DNA of 13,622 bases from Myxococcota bacterium. GTDB taxonomy: Bacteria; Myxococcota; Polyangia; GCA-2747355; JAKLHH01. The position numbers and the translations under genes are program-made. The notes under the pieces are model-generated. The model saw nothing but the letters and a program-made list of their open reading frames with translations. It searched no databases and was not told where the DNA came from. Shown here piece after piece: positions 12,825 to 13,622 of the stretch; the first letter of the stretch is position 1; each line of letters begins with the position of its first letter. The stretch is taken from the NCBI GenBank assembly GCA_022710245.1, contig JAKLHH010000068.1, positions 1-13,622 of the forward strand, given 5' to 3'.

Positions 12825-13620
12825 GACCCGCGCGCGCCTCCGCGGCCTCCAGCTCCGCGCAGAGCTCGCTGCCGGTCCGCGCCCGGCAGCCTCGCGCCGC
12901 GAGCTCGTCGAGGAGCCTGACGTAGAGCCCACCCCAGCCCCGGAAGGCAGGGTCGCGCAGGACGTGGGTGTGCCAGAGGACCGAGAGCAGCCCCTGGCCG
13001 CGCCGCCGCGCGAGCGTGGAGAGCTCCCGCCAGGCGTCCTCGGGCACGAGGCGCTGCTGCTCGAGGAGCGCGGCGTCCATCAGCTCGAGGGGGAGCTCGA
13101 CGAGGGCGCGAGGCTCGCCGGTCACCGGGTCGAGCGGCCGGAACGGGCGCGAGGTCCCGGCGCGGAGCCCGACCACGTCGTGGAAGCCGACGCTGCTGTC
13201 CCAGGGGAGGCCGGCGCGCTCGAGCACCTCGAAGGTGCGCCGCGGGTCGAGGCGCAGCCAGTGGAGGCGGACTCCCCGCACCGGGGCGCCGAGCGCCTGC
13301 TCGAGGCTGTCGCGCTGCCGGGCGATCGCCTCCGCGTCGCCGGCGTCATACCAGCTCACGTGGAGCCCGAGCTCGAAGCCCCGGCGGTGCAGCGCGCGGA
13401 TCGCGGGCGCCACCGTGCGGAGCGCGTAGCGGGCGCCGCGCAGCCCCCGGCGGCCGAGGAGGATGAAGAAGGTGGAGCGCAGCCCGCGGGCCTCCTCGAG
13501 GTCGGCGAGCTCCTCGAGCCCCCAGAAGGTGTCGGTGGCCTCGCGACGAACCGCCGCGCGCCCGGCGAGCCAGAGGCTGGCGGCCTGATCCAGCGCGCCC
13601 GGCAGGTCGCCGCGGAGCAG
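12787..13620 (-). CDS. Polysaccharide-deacetylase-like protein (5' partial)
   Basis: The minus-strand frame is open to the right edge, so GTG or ATG starts inside (for example at 13413) are internal. At least 277 residues are visible, and the N-terminus is missing. LEEARGLRSTFFILL, then IRALHRRGFELGLHVSWYDAG and WDSSVGFHDVVGLRAGTSRPF, match the polysaccharide deacetylase (NodB-like, CE4) fold in the variant common in exopolysaccharide clusters. H87 in GLHVSW sits where the metal-binding HxxxH motif normally begins, but the second histidine is not in the standard place. The catalytic aspartate pair would lie upstream of, or in, the missing part. Late blocks VELPLELMDAALL and LLSVLWHTHVL are also typical. 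Deacetylase activity is therefore plausible but unproven. Its stop lies inside the CapK-like gene. Confidence 0.78.
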   Translation of the reverse strand: MLRGDLPGALDQAASLWLAGRAAVRREATDTFWGLEELADLEEARGLRSTFFILLGRRGLRGARYALRTVAPAIRALHRRGFELGLHVSWYDAGDAEAIARQRDSLEQALGAPVRGVRLHWLRLDPRRTFEVLERAGLPWDSSVGFHDVVGLRAGTSRPFRPLDPVTGEPRALVELPLELMDAALLEQQRLVPEDAWRELSTLARRRGQGLLSVLWHTHVLRDPAFRGWGGLYVRLLDELAARGCRARTGSELCAELEAAEARAGLTPAAPPAALAR

Positions 13621-13622
13621 CG

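Noticed and set aside
11310..12932. 540-residue open frame on the minus strand
   Set aside because: Antisense to the CapK-like gene, low complexity, no motif.

Overview
The window is very GC-rich (roughly three quarters G+C by eye, third codon positions almost all G or C) and nearly all coding. It has ten protein genes, two of them cut by the window edges. GC content, GTG starts, gene families and gene-dense layout with long open antisense frames fit a myxobacterium-like or other high-GC 'deltaproteobacterial' genome. An uncultured high-GC relative is equally possible, and I cannot place it further. No rRNA, tRNA, CRISPR array, transposase or prophage gene is visible, no gene-free stretch exceeds 300 bases, and I saw no convincing intrinsic terminator.

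Layout. 2-4540 (+): the C-terminal part of an MFS exporter, a 3-methyladenine DNA glycosylase (AAG family), and a 950-residue protein carrying two radical SAM domains in one chain. The glycosylase and the double radical SAM gene overlap by one base (TGATG). 4531-5847 (-): a MiaB-like radical SAM methylthiotransferase homologue without TRAM domain, convergent with the previous gene and overlapping it by 10 bases. 5919-7631 (+): a polytopic GT-C/ArnT-like membrane protein, divergent from the methylthiotransferase-like gene. 7712-9112 (-): an FAD amine-oxidase/UDP-galactopyranose-mutase-like oxidoreductase. 9240-12824 (+): a tight three-gene operon of radical SAM/SPASM protein, GT28 (MGDG-synthase-like) glycosyltransferase and CapK/PaaK-like adenylate-forming enzyme. 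12787-13620 (-): the C-terminal part of a polysaccharide-deacetylase-like protein, convergent and overlapping by 38 bases.

Together (inference), the GT-C protein, GT28, CapK-like, FAD mutase-like and deacetylase-like genes look like part of a cell-envelope glycan or glycolipid locus. What stands out is four radical SAM domains in three proteins woven into it. No product can be named from sequence alone.

The most unusual DNA is between 5783 and 6092. A palindromic mini-element with a conserved core occurs just inside the coding start of both divergent genes, once in the methylthiotransferase gene and as three in-frame 45-bp units in the GT-C gene. It is read on opposite strands and in different frames. 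Different copies have different arms that still pair. The promoters look leaderless (TANNNT, seven bases, start codon), so both divergent mRNAs would carry this hairpin close to the 5' end. A second, unrelated coding duplication lies in the double radical SAM gene (2846-2944), and a 14-bp tandem array fills the gap between two convergent genes (7619-7731), supplying sequence at both stop codons.
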